DNA from: Cryptomeria japonica | Taxonomy: Eukaryota > Streptophyta > Pinopsida > Cupressales > Cupressaceae | Direction: 5' to 3' | Assembly: GCF_030272615.1 (NCBI RefSeq) | Contig: NC_081410.1 | Coordinates: 221,577,415 to 221,641,414, forward strand | Length of the DNA stretch: 64,000 bases | Part shown: positions 1 through 11,681 of the stretch, one piece after another | Position numbering within the stretch: the stretch's first letter is position 1 | How the letters are laid out: every line of letters starts with the position of its first letter | Position numbers and translations under genes: made by a program | The notes under the pieces: generated by a model | Seen by the model: the letters and a program-made list of their open reading frames with translations, nothing else | What the model was told of the DNA's origin: nothing | Databases searched by the model: none

Positions 1-1
1 T

Positions 2-1690
2 CCTGAAGGGCACACCATACCAAGATCATATAGGCTTATGTTTCCATGCACAAATAACGTTGTTGAATATGAGGCATTGGTTATAGGCATCAAAATGGCC
101 ATAAAATGGAGAATCAGAGAATTAAAAGTTTACAGAGATTCACAACTAGTCATCAATCAAATCAACAATGACTATCAGATAAGGAACGACAAGCTACTAC
201 CATACAAGCATATGGTGGATGATTTCAAACAATATTTTGTACACATCACCTTTGAGCAAATACCATGGTTGGACAACAGAGCAGCCAATGCAATGGATAC
301 TATCGCTTCACTACTGCAAATTCCAAAGCAACAAAATCGTTACGAGTTTCTGGTAGAGAAACTATTCTCCCCAGCCTATGACCATTCTGATTCCCATGTT
401 ATCTATTCCTTGACCGGTTCAGACTCTCCATTATATGGACCGATATATGACTATCTTAAGAGCAATATCCTACCCATTGACCTATCTTGAAACCAAAAAT
501 GCAACTTTATCTGGCAAGCCACCCGTTATACTCTCATTGCTGATACTTTGTACCGTCAAGGTCTAGATGGTACTCTTCTTCGTTGCCTTGATCATAATGA
601 ATCTGACTCCGCTTTACAAGAGCTTCATGAAGGTATATGTGGCACACATTCAAGTGGTCCTACTTTTTCTAAAAAGCTTCTAAGAATGGGATATTACTGG
701 CCGACAATGGAAAAAGACTCTTATCACTTTGCAAAGAAGTGTCCTAAATGCCAAATCCATGGCAATCTTATACATGCACCAGCACAGGAACTGCAACCAT
801 TCACAACATCCTAGCTCTTTTACCAGTGGGGACTAGACTTGGTTGGCAAAATTCATCCTTCATCTTGAAATGGACACAAGTTCATTATAACTGCAACATA
901 ATACTTTGCCAAGTGGATTGAAGCGGTCCCCATGACTACAGTAACTGGGAAACAAATAGCCTCTTTCATCCTTAATTATCTGATCTGTAGATATGGCATT
1001 CCAAGTTCCATCATCACAAATAATGGACGACCTTTCAAGAACCAAGATGTACGAGAACTATGTGAAATTTCAAAATCCAACATCATTTTTCTACACCTTA
1101 CTACCCACAGGGGAATGGTCAGGCAGAAGCATCCAACAAGACAATATTGCATATCCTAAAGAAAACAGTGAATGATGCAGGCAAAGATTGGCATGTACAA
1201 CTAAATCCAGCACTTTGGGCATATAGAACTAGCATCCACACACCTACGAGAGCTACACCATATTCATTGGTATATGGATTAGAAACAATTTTACCATTAG
1301 AGGTAGAAATTCCATCTCTCAGAGTCTCTTTGAAAGGCCTAATTCCAGATGAAGAATATTGAGTTAATCGACTGCAGGAGCTCAAACTGCTAGATGAAAG
1401 ATGCCAACATGCCTACACTCATCTCAAAGCATATCAACAACGCATGTGCAGAAGCTACAACCACAAGGTCATTCCTAGAATTTTTAAAATTGGTGACCTG
1501 GTACTCAAGGAAAATCCTAGAAAAAAACAAGATCGAGAAAAGAAAGGGAAATTTGAACCTAACTGGTTAGGTCCCTATGTCATCATGTCATCATATCAGC
1601 TTATGGATCAGGCGCTTATTAGCTAACAACTTCAGAAGGAGATGTGCTCGATGAACCAACTAACATCCATCTGAATAAATACTACTCTTG
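2..1690 (+). pseudogene. Ty3/gypsy pol 3' portion: second RNase H plus integrase (broken)
   Basis: The frame is open from base 2. It starts in an archaeal-type RNase H with VEYEAL and YRDSQL carrying the middle acidic residues; the last acidic site reads RAANAMD, where the sister element has HADAM, so a key Asp appears to be Asn. From about 548 comes the integrase zinc finger (HEGICGTH then CPKC, all four ligands present), then the core. Its first Asp is present (WGLDLVG, about 830), the second is changed (TNNG, about 1017) and the Glu of NGQAEASNK (about 1120) survives in a shifted frame. The C-terminal part runs through ALWAYRT, a GDLVL motif and NWLGPY, and ends near 1690 with no chromodomain. 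Several in-frame stops and at least one frameshift near 1070 make it non-functional. Confidence 0.9.
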
Positions 1691-3139
1691 AGTAGTCTAA
1701 TGCACGAAAAAATCAAAAAATCAAGAAAAATCAAGAAAAAGCAAATAAAGAGGTACGATAAAAGCAACTGGTGAAAACCTAGCAATAGGCGCTATTGTGA
1801 GAGGACAAATCCTCTATCTATATTCATATTGTTATATCCACAGTAAAGCACTATCGGCCATTGCCCGACATTTTATCATAATATCCATCCAGGACATACT
1901 TAGCGTAGTCACTATCTTGGTTTATCCACATATCCTTTCATTGCATCTCACCATGGCTTGGTAATCACTGTACATATCCACATTAAGAGGCACGCTCAGC
2001 TAGGGGCAGTATTAATCAGAACTTGCTGCACGTTCAAGACGTCAAAACTAGTAGCAAACTCAAAACATCATATCCAGCAAACAAAACTCAACAATCACAA
2101 AAACCACACATTGGTCGATTAACGGGATTCACAAACTATCATGGATGATTTCTTGAAGTATCAAATGTTGCATCTTGCATAAAGTTTTGACTATTTTTGC
2201 ACTTGAACTTTTTGAATTATTGGATCTTCTACCTTTTCTCAACAAAAGCTTCACGCTAGAGAAAGTCGTGGGGACCCCAATATTTTTTTAGTTTTCTATC
2301 TATGAGGTGATCATTTGTACTGTGTAGATACTTGTCTCGAGATGTGATTCACAGCATATCACTGAAGACATGATCCCACATCACGCATACAAATGGTTTA
2401 ATCTTGTCTGTTTATACGCAATCCGCACTCAGGTCGTCCTGGTTCAATTATACCTTGATGCTTGTGCTATCTTGCAAAATCAAAAATCATGTAAATTTTT
2501 CTCAGGTCATTATGGTTCAATTATACCATTATGCTTGTATAAATTTTCAACATATCCCAAAACATATCAATTCTCAATGATGATACCTACAAAGAAAACA
2601 AACAATATGTGGCTATACAAGGATGACGAATGCAGAATGAGGATGCTCAAATCAATTAGTTGCATATCATTTTACAATTAGTTGCATATCATTTAAAATC
2701 TTACATCTCACAACATATCATTATCATACATCTCATTTTCAAGATACATCTCACAACATATCATTATCATACATCTCATTTTCAAGATACATCTCACAAA
2801 CATATCATTATCATACATCTCATTTTCAAGGTACATCTCATAGCATATCATTATCATACATCTCATTTTCAAGATACATCTCACAACTTCATGCATTATA
2901 CCATCATATTCATCGCATATCAAATCACATGCATCTATCTAAGCATTGCATCATCATAGAAAAATAAAAAATCATATAGAAAGCATAGTCCATAACACAT
3001 CACATAAGGATAAAAGAAAATGGTGTCATATATATATCTCAAAAATGATCAATGTACAAAATATGTCATGTATGTGCCAATACAACAAAATGATCAATTT
3101 ACAATGGAGACAACGTCTCTCAGGTATGACTATCTCCTA
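1691..3139. other. Spacer between pol and antisense PMD gene of first Tat-type element
   Basis: AT-rich sequence with no convincing coding potential. It contains a 43-bp tandem repeat (separate entry). Short frames at 2370-2681 and 2660-2959 are low-complexity readings of the repeat. It corresponds in position to the 0.7-kb spacer at 14756-15429 of the complete element, where pol and the PMD gene converge tail to tail. Confidence 0.6.
2703..2887. repeat. 43-bp tandem repeat, four copies
   Basis: Four near-identical units of 43-44 bp follow each other, each starting ACATCTCACA and ending TCATTTTCAAGAT; a fifth copy breaks off after about 12 bases. Units differ by one to three bases. It lies in the untranslated spacer of the first Tat-type element. 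Confidence 0.9.
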
Positions 3140-3221
3140 AGGGAGACGGTCTCGCTGCAGATGTCCCAGCACATGGATCTTTAGGTGGATCCTATCTAGG
3201 AGGCCCTGTCACGCCTCTACT

Positions 3222-5136
3222 CTATGTCCTCGACCCAGTCTCTCGAGATCGATTAGATCTTGACACTGTGAAACTCTTCACTCGACGCTCCCTAGGCACT
3301 GCATCCTCATAATGTCTCTGATAGTACTCTGCCTCCTTGGCTCTCAAAGCCAGCTCTCTCAAGGTGTCTCTCATTGGGCCACCTATTGTCGCTCTCTGCA
3401 AACTCGCTGCAAGCTCCTCTACTCGACCTCGAGGCTCTATCTCGGTATCACGCTCTGTGGTCAGCTGAATAATCTGACACTGATGTGCCAACAACTGTGT
3501 CTGCAATTGCTGCACTAACAACTATAGTGATCTAATCTGTGCATCCTCCAAATGCGTCAAAATCCGCATCTGCAAAGGTACCTGTGAAGGGGTACCCCCT
3601 ATCCCTCTACCTGTCCTCGGTGCTGGTGGAGGTAAAACATTTGACCTCCTCCTCTGGGCTGGTCGTCTGAAATCATCATGACCTCCCACCACCACTATCA
3701 CCTCTCCAACCCTCTCCTCACCCCCAGCTCTGATAGACAAACCTCCTCTCCCTCTATCCACCATAGCCCACCACACTCCTCTCTCCACCTGTATCCCTCT
3801 ATCACCACCATCTCCACCCCTATCTCCTCTCCTCCCCCGATCCAATCTCCCCCTATCCCCTCGCCGACCTCGGCCACCTCCTCCACCATCTCCGCCATCG
3901 CCACCTCTTCCATCATCACCTCCCTCATCTACCTCCTCACCAGCCTCTCCCCATCTCCCTAGCCTCTCAGGCTGATCATCCTCATCATCAAAAGCGAGAA
4001 TCATCTCCGCTGGATCTGATATCCTGGCCACTGCACGCACTGCAAACTCATCAGTCATCTTTTCATCCACTATCTCAGGGGCGTAGTCCCATATCTGGTT
4101 GGCTAAGTGAAAGAACTCCTCCACGATCGTCGTGCTATCAATCGTGGGTCCCCACTCTGAAATATCTTGTCTCCGTCGAGCATATAAACATGCTCCCTGT
4201 GGAATCCCTTGCTATCGACCATACTGCCACAACACCCGGTTATGCAAAAACCTCTCAATAACAAAGGGCGTCTACCCTATTAGATACCTGGACATATATA
4301 CATAGGGCATCTCCATCCCGTCCTCTGCCCATACCTCACAACTTGTATATGGTCGCCAGACGACCGTATCAATATCATCCAGAACTCTCCCCCAGTGGTC
4401 TAGTTTGCCCAGCTTACGCTGGACAACTATCCCTCGATATCCGTATGCATACGGACACCCAACAGGCCTATCTCTGTCTGCCAGTGGCCTAGCTGCAGGA
4501 ATATGGTCCCATGCCCATACCTATAGCAACGTAACCATAGTTGATAGACTACCATAACCCAAGTATACCACCTGATGCAAATCCCTGTATAAGTGGGCCA
4601 GCATAGCCGACCCCTATGCAAATTGGCGACCCTGTGTCACCATGTCCTTCAAGACCAATCCCCATCCCACAGCCAGCCCCTTTGACCTACGGTCGAGACA
4701 TAAGAAACCACCTATGAAACCTGCCAGCACTGATGGTAGAGGAGCGTAATCCAAATCTAAAAACTCCTACTAGGGGATCTCATACCCACAAACTGTATCA
4801 TCATGCAGAATGCGATGAAGTGCCTCGGTCTCACCCTTCTCAGTCTGCTCATAGGGTAGCAATGCACCTACCACAGGAATCCATAGAATCCGGTAACAAT
4901 CCTTAGCCGTCACTATGATCTCGCCTGTCACCAAATGAAAGGTGTTTGTATCACTAAGCCACCTCTCAGCTAATGCTGTCAATAAACCTCGGTTAATGAT
5001 AAATCGAGGCATCTCTAACAACGAGGACATGCCACACCTCTCAATAATATCCCTATCAGCTTGTGTCAATCATGGTATCAATGACCACACTCTCAGAAAT
5101 CGCTCTCGCGACTGAACCACTCCAAGATGCTCCTGT
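3222..5136 (-). pseudogene. Plant mobile domain (PMD) gene carried antisense in the retrotransposon
   Basis: Read on the minus strand, one frame runs the whole length without an indel but is cut by in-frame TGA or TAG codons, for example in IP*LTQAD (about 5070), YEIP** (about 4770) and TLL*VWAWDH (about 4513). PMD hallmarks in order are LTQADRDIIERCG, ALAERWLSDTNTFHL with TGEIIVTAKDCYRIL, the LAHLYRDLHQVVY stretch, VWAWDHI, and VVWRPY. A Gly/Arg/Asp-rich region (about 3960-3700), a Leu/Gln-rich coiled coil (about 3520-3300) and an Arg/Ser-rich tail follow. A likely splice acceptor (TTTTTGACAG) precedes the first recognisable codons near 5137, so earlier exons may exist. The reading may continue past the TAG at 3222 to about 3140. 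PMD proteins occur both as host silencing factors (MAIN/MAIL family) and inside transposons; here the setting points to the latter. Confidence 0.82.
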
Positions 5137-5219
5137 CAAAAAGCCAAACAAGTCCAATATCAGTTTCCTCATCAAAATCAAATTTATATCAAAAATTGAA
5201 CCTTTGAAAATCTAATCAA

Positions 5220-5560
5220 GTTCCACATCATATCAATCCATTTTCATATCAAATCATATCAGCTTGTAACACAACTCAAGTTTCACAATCAAATCAACTT
5301 GTAACACAACTCAAGTTTCACAATCCATATCAACTTGTAACATAGCTCAAGTTTCACATTCATATCAACTTGTAACACAACTCAAGTTCCACAATCAATG
5401 CAGCTTGTAAAACAACTCAAGCTCCACATATATATCAACTTGAAACAATGCAAATCAAATCAAGTTCATATCAAAAACATCCATATCAAACACCACATCA
5501 TATCAAATCAGCATCAAATCAATATCAACTTGAAAAATTGCAAATCAAATCAAGTTATAT
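5220..5560. repeat. Degenerate ~35-bp tandem repeat (CAACTTGTAACACAACTCAAG)
   Basis: A unit combining TCAACTTGTAACACAACTC with AAGTTTCACAATCAAA recurs about six times, well conserved at 5255-5400 and looser towards 5560. It lies upstream of the antisense PMD gene, between it and the GCGCTA array. I see no ORF that explains it. Confidence 0.7.
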
Positions 5561-5699
5561 CAGAACTCATATTGGACAACTTATCAAAACAATGACAACA
5601 GACACGCAGACTGACAATTTGTACTTATCCCAGCAAAACTGGCATCAACCTACCAATTTTCTTCATCCAAAAATCACACTTTACCAAATTTTTTCCCTA

Positions 5700-6165
5700 T
5701 GCGCTAAACAATCTTGTCTACTTGCTAAACTGCTTAGTATGCGCTACCCCGTCCTCACAAAGCGCTAGCCAATCCACCCTATGCGCTAGCTAGAACCTAC
5801 ATGCTACCCCTTTTCTCCAAAGCGCCACCTAACCTACCCCAAGTGCTAAACTACCCTATGCACTATCCTACTTGGTTTCTGCGCTATAATCCTTCCCTGC
5901 TGTGTTAGGTCATACCTACGCGCTACCTAGGCCTACCAATGCGACCCCCTAGAAACCCTATGCGCTAGGTATCTCCTACACGCTACCCATTTTTCCCTCT
6001 GCGCTACCTTGTGATCCCGGTGCACTAACATAATCTTAAGCGCTATCCTAACCTTAAGATGTGCTATCTTAATTTTTTCAGACGCTACCCTATTTTCTTG
6101 AACCTTACGCGCTACGAAACCTATCGTATGCGCTACACTTTGACCCTGACGCGCTAAACCGACAA
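5700..6165. repeat. GCGCTA-rich array, period about 20 bp
   Basis: The hexamer GCGCTA, usually as (A/T)GCGCTA(C/A/G), recurs more than a dozen times at 15-25-bp spacing, with variants GTGCTA, GCACTA and ACGCTA mixed in. The variants are those expected from C-to-T decay of the CpG on either strand. The intervening bases are not conserved, so this is a motif array rather than a clean tandem repeat. It sits upstream (in PMD orientation) of the antisense PMD gene, the same relative place as the 20-bp array at 12420-12570. Confidence 0.75.
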
Positions 6166-6725
6166 ATCCGCGTGACAAAATTGAAATCTTGATAAAAAAT
6201 GACAAAATAAAAAATCCAAAAGGGGTCAAAAAGATTGACTTACCGGTGGTCCATACGTGACGGGCCTCCGATACCTCCGCACGCGCTCGAATCAATGAGA
6301 AGCATAAGGAACCGGCATGTTGACTTTTCTCCAAGTGTCACTTTTTCTAAAGTCAACAAGCACAAATGAGACAAAAAGAAATCACTTTTTCCCCTTTATA
6401 GGGTAAATCAAAATTAGGGTTATATGGAGGAACCCGTAAGTTGCTCGTGGTGTCGCATACAACCCTACCAAACATCATTATCGAGAGATGAATCAATTTA
6501 TTGCATTCAACATAGACTAAAATTTAAAATGCCATAAAATTTATCAAAATTATCCAAATCAAATCAAATGTTCAAAATTTTTGATTCATCTCCCGAGGGG
6601 GCATTATCAACATTATTTATCAAATCTGGGGCACGACATGAACATCTCGACATAAAAATTGATCATAACTAAATCATGGCAATACATCATTTTCTTTGAA
6701 TCAACATGTGCACACACATCACTTC

Positions 6726-6739
6726 AAAGAGGGGCAAAA
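6726..6739 (+). other. Polypurine tract before 3' LTR
   Basis: AAAGAGGGGCAAAA lies directly before the TG that opens the LTR at 6740. This is where the plus-strand primer site of an LTR retrotransposon should be, and it resembles the tract of the complete element (AAAGTGGGGGCTAAA, minus strand at 11667-11681). Confidence 0.8.
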
Positions 6740-8207
6740 TGTAGACGTATAAAAGTGACCATATTCCTAAATGAATATTTAATGTTCATTTTATTCCCAT
6801 TCCTCTATTTAGTTAAATCTAATTTAATTAAATCAGCCACATTCTACTATTTAATTAAATAAATTATTCAATTTATTTAGTTAAATTCACTTAAGCCCTT
6901 TACATCATTTTATTTAATTAAATCCCTTCTTCTTACTTTTAATTAAATTTACATTTAATTAATAGTTTATCCCAAATTGAATAAATCTAATTTATTTAAT
7001 TTCCCAATTTGTAACCAAATTGAAATAAAGCAATTTATTTTAATTAATCCTATTATCTCTCATCCACTTGCATTTTCCTACATCTCCCACTTGCATCCTA
7101 ACCCTATTCCTAATTTCTTCTAGAATCCATCTAATCCTAATCAATTAACCTAAATCCATTCATTATCCCTTTTCCCTAAATTTGAGGAGGTCACTTCTCA
7201 AATTTGGAGTAAAGTCTTCAAACGGCATTAAAAGCCTTTATGCCTTCAACAAGCCAACTTGATTGAATACCCCCAAATTTGGAAGGACTCTTACAAATTT
7301 GTCCACAAAGTCTTCAAACCATTAATCGTTAACTAACCCTTAGTGGCATGGTTAGAGACTTTTTGACTAACTTAACCCTCATCTAACCCAAGGGTCTCAT
7401 CAAGCATTCATTGCTTTGACCATGGTTATCCCTTTAACCTTTGCACAAGAGTTTACCCCTTGGGTAAAAGCTTTATCCATTGGATAACCCTAACCTAACC
7501 TTAACCCTTACCTCCTAAGGTAACCATAAGGTCTTCTCAAGCATTTAATGCTTATTTCATCTCCTCTCAACTAGTCTTATGTTGACAATTGTCAACATTT
7601 CATTGGTGAAAATTGTAAACATGGATTGATAACTTTCAATCCCGACCCTTGATTAACTCTTTCAATCCTGACCATCCATTGCCCTATTTTTACTATAAAT
7701 AGAGCTCTCATTCCTCCATTTTAAGGATCCCATGCAAGCTTTTAGTATCTCATTTATGCTCAAATTTATCAATACATCTAGCTTCTCTTTGTAATAGGAA
7801 TTAATCTAATAAGCATTTTAGACTATTTCCTTTATCATTAGCTTAAATCATTAACTAGTATATCATGTTAGGATAGTATTGCTACTAATCTTGTCATCTT
7901 ATAATCTAGTTTATTGCATTTGTAGAATCATGCATAGATAGGATGCATTTCATATTTAAATCAATCAAAAGCATCCCTCATTCTTGCATTCGTCATCCCT
8001 AAGCCACTTTGCTCAGTGATCTGAGAGCATAGGCATTGGCTTGAGGGACCTTATGAGATAGAGAACCATGGAACCAACCTTGGGAAGTTGAGTCATTCTT
8101 CATGACTCCATAACTTGCACCAAGAAGTCCAGTGGGTATGTGAACAAGCCTCTTTGAGACCACATTTTCGCATTTTAAGTTTCATTGACCCGCTTTTCCC
8201 GCACACA
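6740..8207 (+). repeat. 3' LTR of the first Tat-type element (about 1.47 kb)
   Basis: The LTR opens TGTAGACGTA right after the polypurine tract and most likely closes at CCCGCACACA (8207). These termini resemble those of the LTRs of the element at 10008-22823 (TGTAGCGTC ... CCCCACACA). A good TATA box, TATAAATA, lies at 7694-7701, about 950 bp into the LTR, with AT-rich U3 before it. The 5' copy is outside the window, so the right end is inferred from the family pattern rather than from LTR comparison. Confidence 0.75.
7694..7701 (+). promoter_or_regulatory. TATA box of the LTR promoter
   Basis: TATAAATA followed by GAGCTC, placed in the central part of the LTR where U3 should meet R. Initiation would be expected around 7725-7735. 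No transcript evidence is available. Confidence 0.6.
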
Positions 8208-9767
8208 ATAATATTGTTGAAATTGATGAGACACTGAGGAGGCAATCAATAATTCAAGTGTGTTGTTGTTTCCTCTGGCTCGAGTGCTCTACATAATGAA
8301 GCTAGACAAAGATATTGACAAAGTGCACCGTGATGTGCACCTCGCAGTTGCCATTGCCATAGGAGGAACCACAACTATTCCATGCAATGATCATGCAACA
8401 TGAAGTAGGTTTTATTTACTTCACTTTTTCGTTATTTGTCTTTGATAAGAGGATACCTATTTTTACATACAAAGACTTGGTTACTTTAATTCTCCAAATA
8501 AAATCTTCAAATATTACCATCGAACAAGCTTTAGAACCATGAAAGACAATATATTCATCTACAAAACAAATTTTAGTTGTAACTAAGAAGACATAGAGGA
8601 AAAGATGATTGTCATATATGCATAGAGAAGCTTTAGGCTTTAGAGAAAGTTTTATCCATGAGAAGCTTTAGGCTTTAGAAAGTTTTATGAATGGCTCTTG
8701 CTGCTCTTCCTTTGGAGGGCACTGTCTAAGACCTAGGGCTCTTTATTGTAGCATCCACCCACCTTGTCACTCATATGAGCTGCTCACAAACTCTTCTAAT
8801 CTTGATTGCTTTCTCTGTCAATGGAGTCTTATTCATTGTGGTGCTCTTGAGATCTATTTTCACTTGGTGATTGGCTTCCTTGTGACTAAGAAAGACCTTC
8901 GTTGTTGACAAACTCTCACTGTATTATAGGTCTGAGAATGATCATTGAGTATAAGAGGATGTTGCTCTTTCTATTCAGTATTGCTAATGAATGAATCATT
9001 GAAAGATATAGTGCAGTGGCTTTTGGATGATACTTTAACCTTCTGCTCTCATTATAGATTCCTATGTCTTTTTGCCACTAAAATGCTTACTCACTGGCCT
9101 TTTGGTGTCATTGGATTGTGACAGTGATTAGGACTGTCTTTGCATTGTGGACTGCTATATCTTTAGTCCTCCTTATTTGATATGCTACTCATAGGATGGA
9201 TCTTGGTGCTCTATTTGGCTGTATTAAAATTTGGTCTTATTTCATCTTTCAACACAATGTAGATTGGAACTCATATTGACATCATGCCTTTTCTTTCCAT
9301 TTACTATGATTGGCCTAAATGGGTTAATTGTATAGGCTTTAGATAGGTTCAAACCTCTTGGCCCTAAACATGTGACGATTCATCCATCTCAGGCATTGTA
9401 AGGAGTGTAAATGATGAATAGTATATAGAGCAATGACGATTATACAGAGCAATGAACAATATATAGAGCACCCTGTCATGATTTCATATAACCATATACT
9501 CCTACTCTATTTGCTTGTTAATGATAACATGCTCATTAATAAGCAATGAAAAATAAATGCCAAAACTAGTTTGCTTTCAATGCAGGGTATTATTTTGAAT
9601 TGCAACCCTACCTCTCCATGCTGATATTAAAAATGACTCCCTTAACTTAATCTTTAATTTCTGCTCAAGACTTTGAGACCATTCTCCGCACACGAGGATA
9701 CTTGCATGACTTAGGGCTTGTCTTTGGTGAGGTCCTAGTGGTGTAAGAAGAGTGGAAACTTTGCATG
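8208..9767. other. Unassigned spacer between the two Tat-type elements
   Basis: No convincing gene. From about 8690 to 9480 the sequence uses the same vocabulary (ACTGTC, GACAGTGA, TGTGACT) as the long tract at 28181-33015 and may be an older piece of the same repeat. The short frame at 8687-8908 has no recognisable domain. Confidence 0.5.
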
Positions 9768-9784
9768 AGATATATGTATATATA

Positions 9785-9817
<33 letters not shown>

Positions 9818-9936
9818 ATACATATGTATATGTATACATATACATATATACATGTGTATATGTATACATATACATATACATATGTATATATATATACATA
9901 CATATATACACACACACACATATAAATATATATATA

Positions 9937-9970
<34 letters not shown>

Positions 9971-9976
9971 CATACA

Positions 9977-10007
<31 letters not shown>
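9768..10007. repeat. Compound microsatellite (TATACA)n / (CATA)n
   Basis: About 240 bp of alternating TATACA, ATATGTATA and ACACAC words ending in roughly sixteen CATA repeats (about 9942-10005). It directly abuts the LTR that starts at 10008. Apparent ORFs on both strands here are readings of the simple repeat. Confidence 0.97.
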
Positions 10008-11666
10008 TGTGTGGGGGAAAAAGCGAGACTAGGCTAACATGTCCTAATCCTACCTTTTGATACACATTACGGAATACGAAAGAGCCTAGAGGTATCACAC
10101 AATTGGCTACTTCTTTTTGTGAAAGAGAGAGCCACGGGCTACCTATTAGGGTTTCTATTCCTTTGTTGTAATTGAAAGGTAAGATTATGCAAGTTCAATT
10201 CCTAACCCTAAAATGCAAGTATGAACTAATAACAAGATTGCAGAATTGAACTTAAACAATGGAAAGCTGCAAACATAAGGACAAGACAGGAATGCATATG
10301 CGTACCCGGAGACAAAATCTGAGTGAAAATGTTCGGGACGGGGGCGCGGGCGCCACTGTCCTGATTCTGCACCTGAAACTGCCACTTTGCAATCTGGAAA
10401 ACTGTCGGAAATGCTAAAAATTGCTGTCTGTCAGGAGGACCAGGGCGCCCAACGCCCCTGTCCCAGGGACCAAGGCGCCTAGCGCCCCTGTCCTAGCAAG
10501 ACCAGGGCGCCCCACGCTCCTGTCCTGGTCTTCTGCTCCGAAACTTGGTGTATGGTTCCGTCTCCGTCTGCTTCTTTCGGATCTGCAACTTGCGGCGTCG
10601 TCTGAATCCCGAAATCTGCACTTATATCTGAAAAAGGTGTTTGGGCAGCTATATAGGGTTTTGCCTTAGTCAAACCCCCGCTTCGGTGATTTCCACCTCC
10701 ACGAATAGCCAAGTTGTATTGTAAAAGTAATGTGTGTGCAGACCTTGTGTGTGTGCAAGATCTAAAATGCAAGTAAGCAAACTAGAGCAACCTAGAAAGT
10801 AAACCCTAATTGCTTGTAAATGATAATGTAAATGCTCCAAATCAAGATGCCAAGTGATCTAAAGCATGAATGTAAGTGACATAATGAGGCTTATGCAAAG
10901 ACATGAAAACAACATGAAATCATACCCAACCCCAAGGGAGGGGTACAAGCCAATCTTCAGTCGGTGATCCCTTATTGCTCTTCAATGCCTTCAAAGCCCT
11001 AAGTGAATGAATGGATTTGATGAATGCTTGGAGGATCAATGTTGAGAGTTGTTGAAGTCTTCAAAGATCTGCTCTTTCGCTGCATATGAGGTTCCTGAAA
11101 ATAAAAATCCCGATCCTTTCAAATGAAGAAAGAGAGCTCTTATGTATGAAACCCTAGGTCTTAATTCCAACTTTTGGCCGACCTAGAGATTGAATATCCC
11201 GCCAATTTCTTGGGGGTAAGCTTTATTTTATGATTGGATCGCGCTCCTAAAATTTCGGGAAAAATGTCCGGGACCGTGTGCACTTCGGGTGCCATGGTCC
11301 CGACAACTTTTCACCAAATTTTCAGGGCCGTCATATATGATGATTTTAGAGAGAATCCCGAAGTTACAGGTGATTTCGAGATGTTTTGACCCCCGAAATC
11401 AAGCCCCCAAGTTCAGAATAGGGCCTAATTAGGGTTTTTGATTGAATGATGTATTGGAGGAATAAAATGAAAAGGGCACGCTTTAACGAAAGGGCCCAAC
11501 TTTATGATGTGGAGAATGGTGAAATAGGACCTTAGACCTAATTAATTTGATTAATTAAGTGCTAAAGGAGAAATGCAATGCAAAATGTAAAATGCACCAA
11601 GGCGGGTGCTAAACTAGGTGTGAAATTGTACCACCCTAGCAAGTGCGTACAATTTATGACGCTACA
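10008..11666 (-). repeat. 3' LTR of the complete Tat-type element
   Basis: 1659 bp. On the minus strand it starts TGTAGCGTCATAAATTG after the polypurine tract and ends CCCCCACACA. It matches the copy at 21153-22823 almost throughout. A TATA-like CTATATAG (minus strand, about 10650-10656) could be the promoter. At 10433-10527 it carries three copies of a ~30-bp GC-rich unit containing GGGCGCC, a CpG-rich island in otherwise AT-rich DNA. Confidence 0.95.
10433..10527. repeat. ~30-bp GC-rich triplicate in the LTR (GGGCGCC...CCTGTCC)
   Basis: Three tandem units of the pattern GGACCAGGGCGCCCA-CGCCCCTGTCC, also present in the other LTR at about 21590-21685. The copy here shows more A and T at CpG positions than the other LTR, as expected if it has decayed by deamination. 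Confidence 0.85.
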
Positions 11667-11681
11667 TTTAGCCCCCACTTT
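11667..11681 (-). other. Polypurine tract of the complete Tat-type element
   Basis: On the minus strand AAAGTGGGGGCTAAA lies immediately before the TGTAGCG start of the 3' LTR, exactly where plus-strand priming is expected. Confidence 0.9.

Larger units (their letters stand above)
1..8207 (+). mobile_element. Tat-lineage Ty3/gypsy retrotransposon, 3' part, with antisense PMD gene
   Basis: The window opens inside the pol gene. In order it holds the second RNase H, the integrase, a repeat-rich spacer, a plant mobile domain gene on the opposite strand, a second spacer with a GCGCTA-rich array, a polypurine tract and one LTR. The 5' LTR, gag, protease and reverse transcriptase would lie left of the window. 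The order RNase H, integrase, antisense extra ORF, LTR matches the complete element at 10008-22823, and the two LTRs have similar ends (TGTAG start, CACACA end). Assignment to Tat rests on the archaeal-type RNase H directly before integrase and the absence of a chromodomain. The left boundary is the window edge, not the element end. Confidence 0.85.

Noticed and set aside
2703-2887. Possible CRISPR-like array
   Set aside because: The units are contiguous tandem repeats with no unique spacers, and the window is plant nuclear DNA.
3678-3962. Ser/Pro-rich plus-strand ORF and an overlapping minus-strand Glu-rich one
   Set aside because: Shadow frames of the Gly/Arg/Asp-rich part of the antisense PMD gene.
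5933-6334. 133-codon minus-strand ORF with repeated VAR/IAR words
   Set aside because: It is the translation of the GCGCTA array and its flank; no homologous domain.
7481-7510. Telomere-like CCCTAACCTAACCTTAACCC
   Set aside because: It is not the plant telomere unit (CCCTAAA), is short and irregular, and lies inside an LTR.
9577-10037. Several overlapping ORFs of Tyr/Val/Cys/Ile on both strands
   Set aside because: They are readings of the TATACA/CATA microsatellite, not genes.
10185-10772. Apparent ORFs in the LTR, repeated at 21330-21929
   Set aside because: They lie wholly in the LTR and appear twice because the LTR is duplicated; no domain and no conservation of frame.
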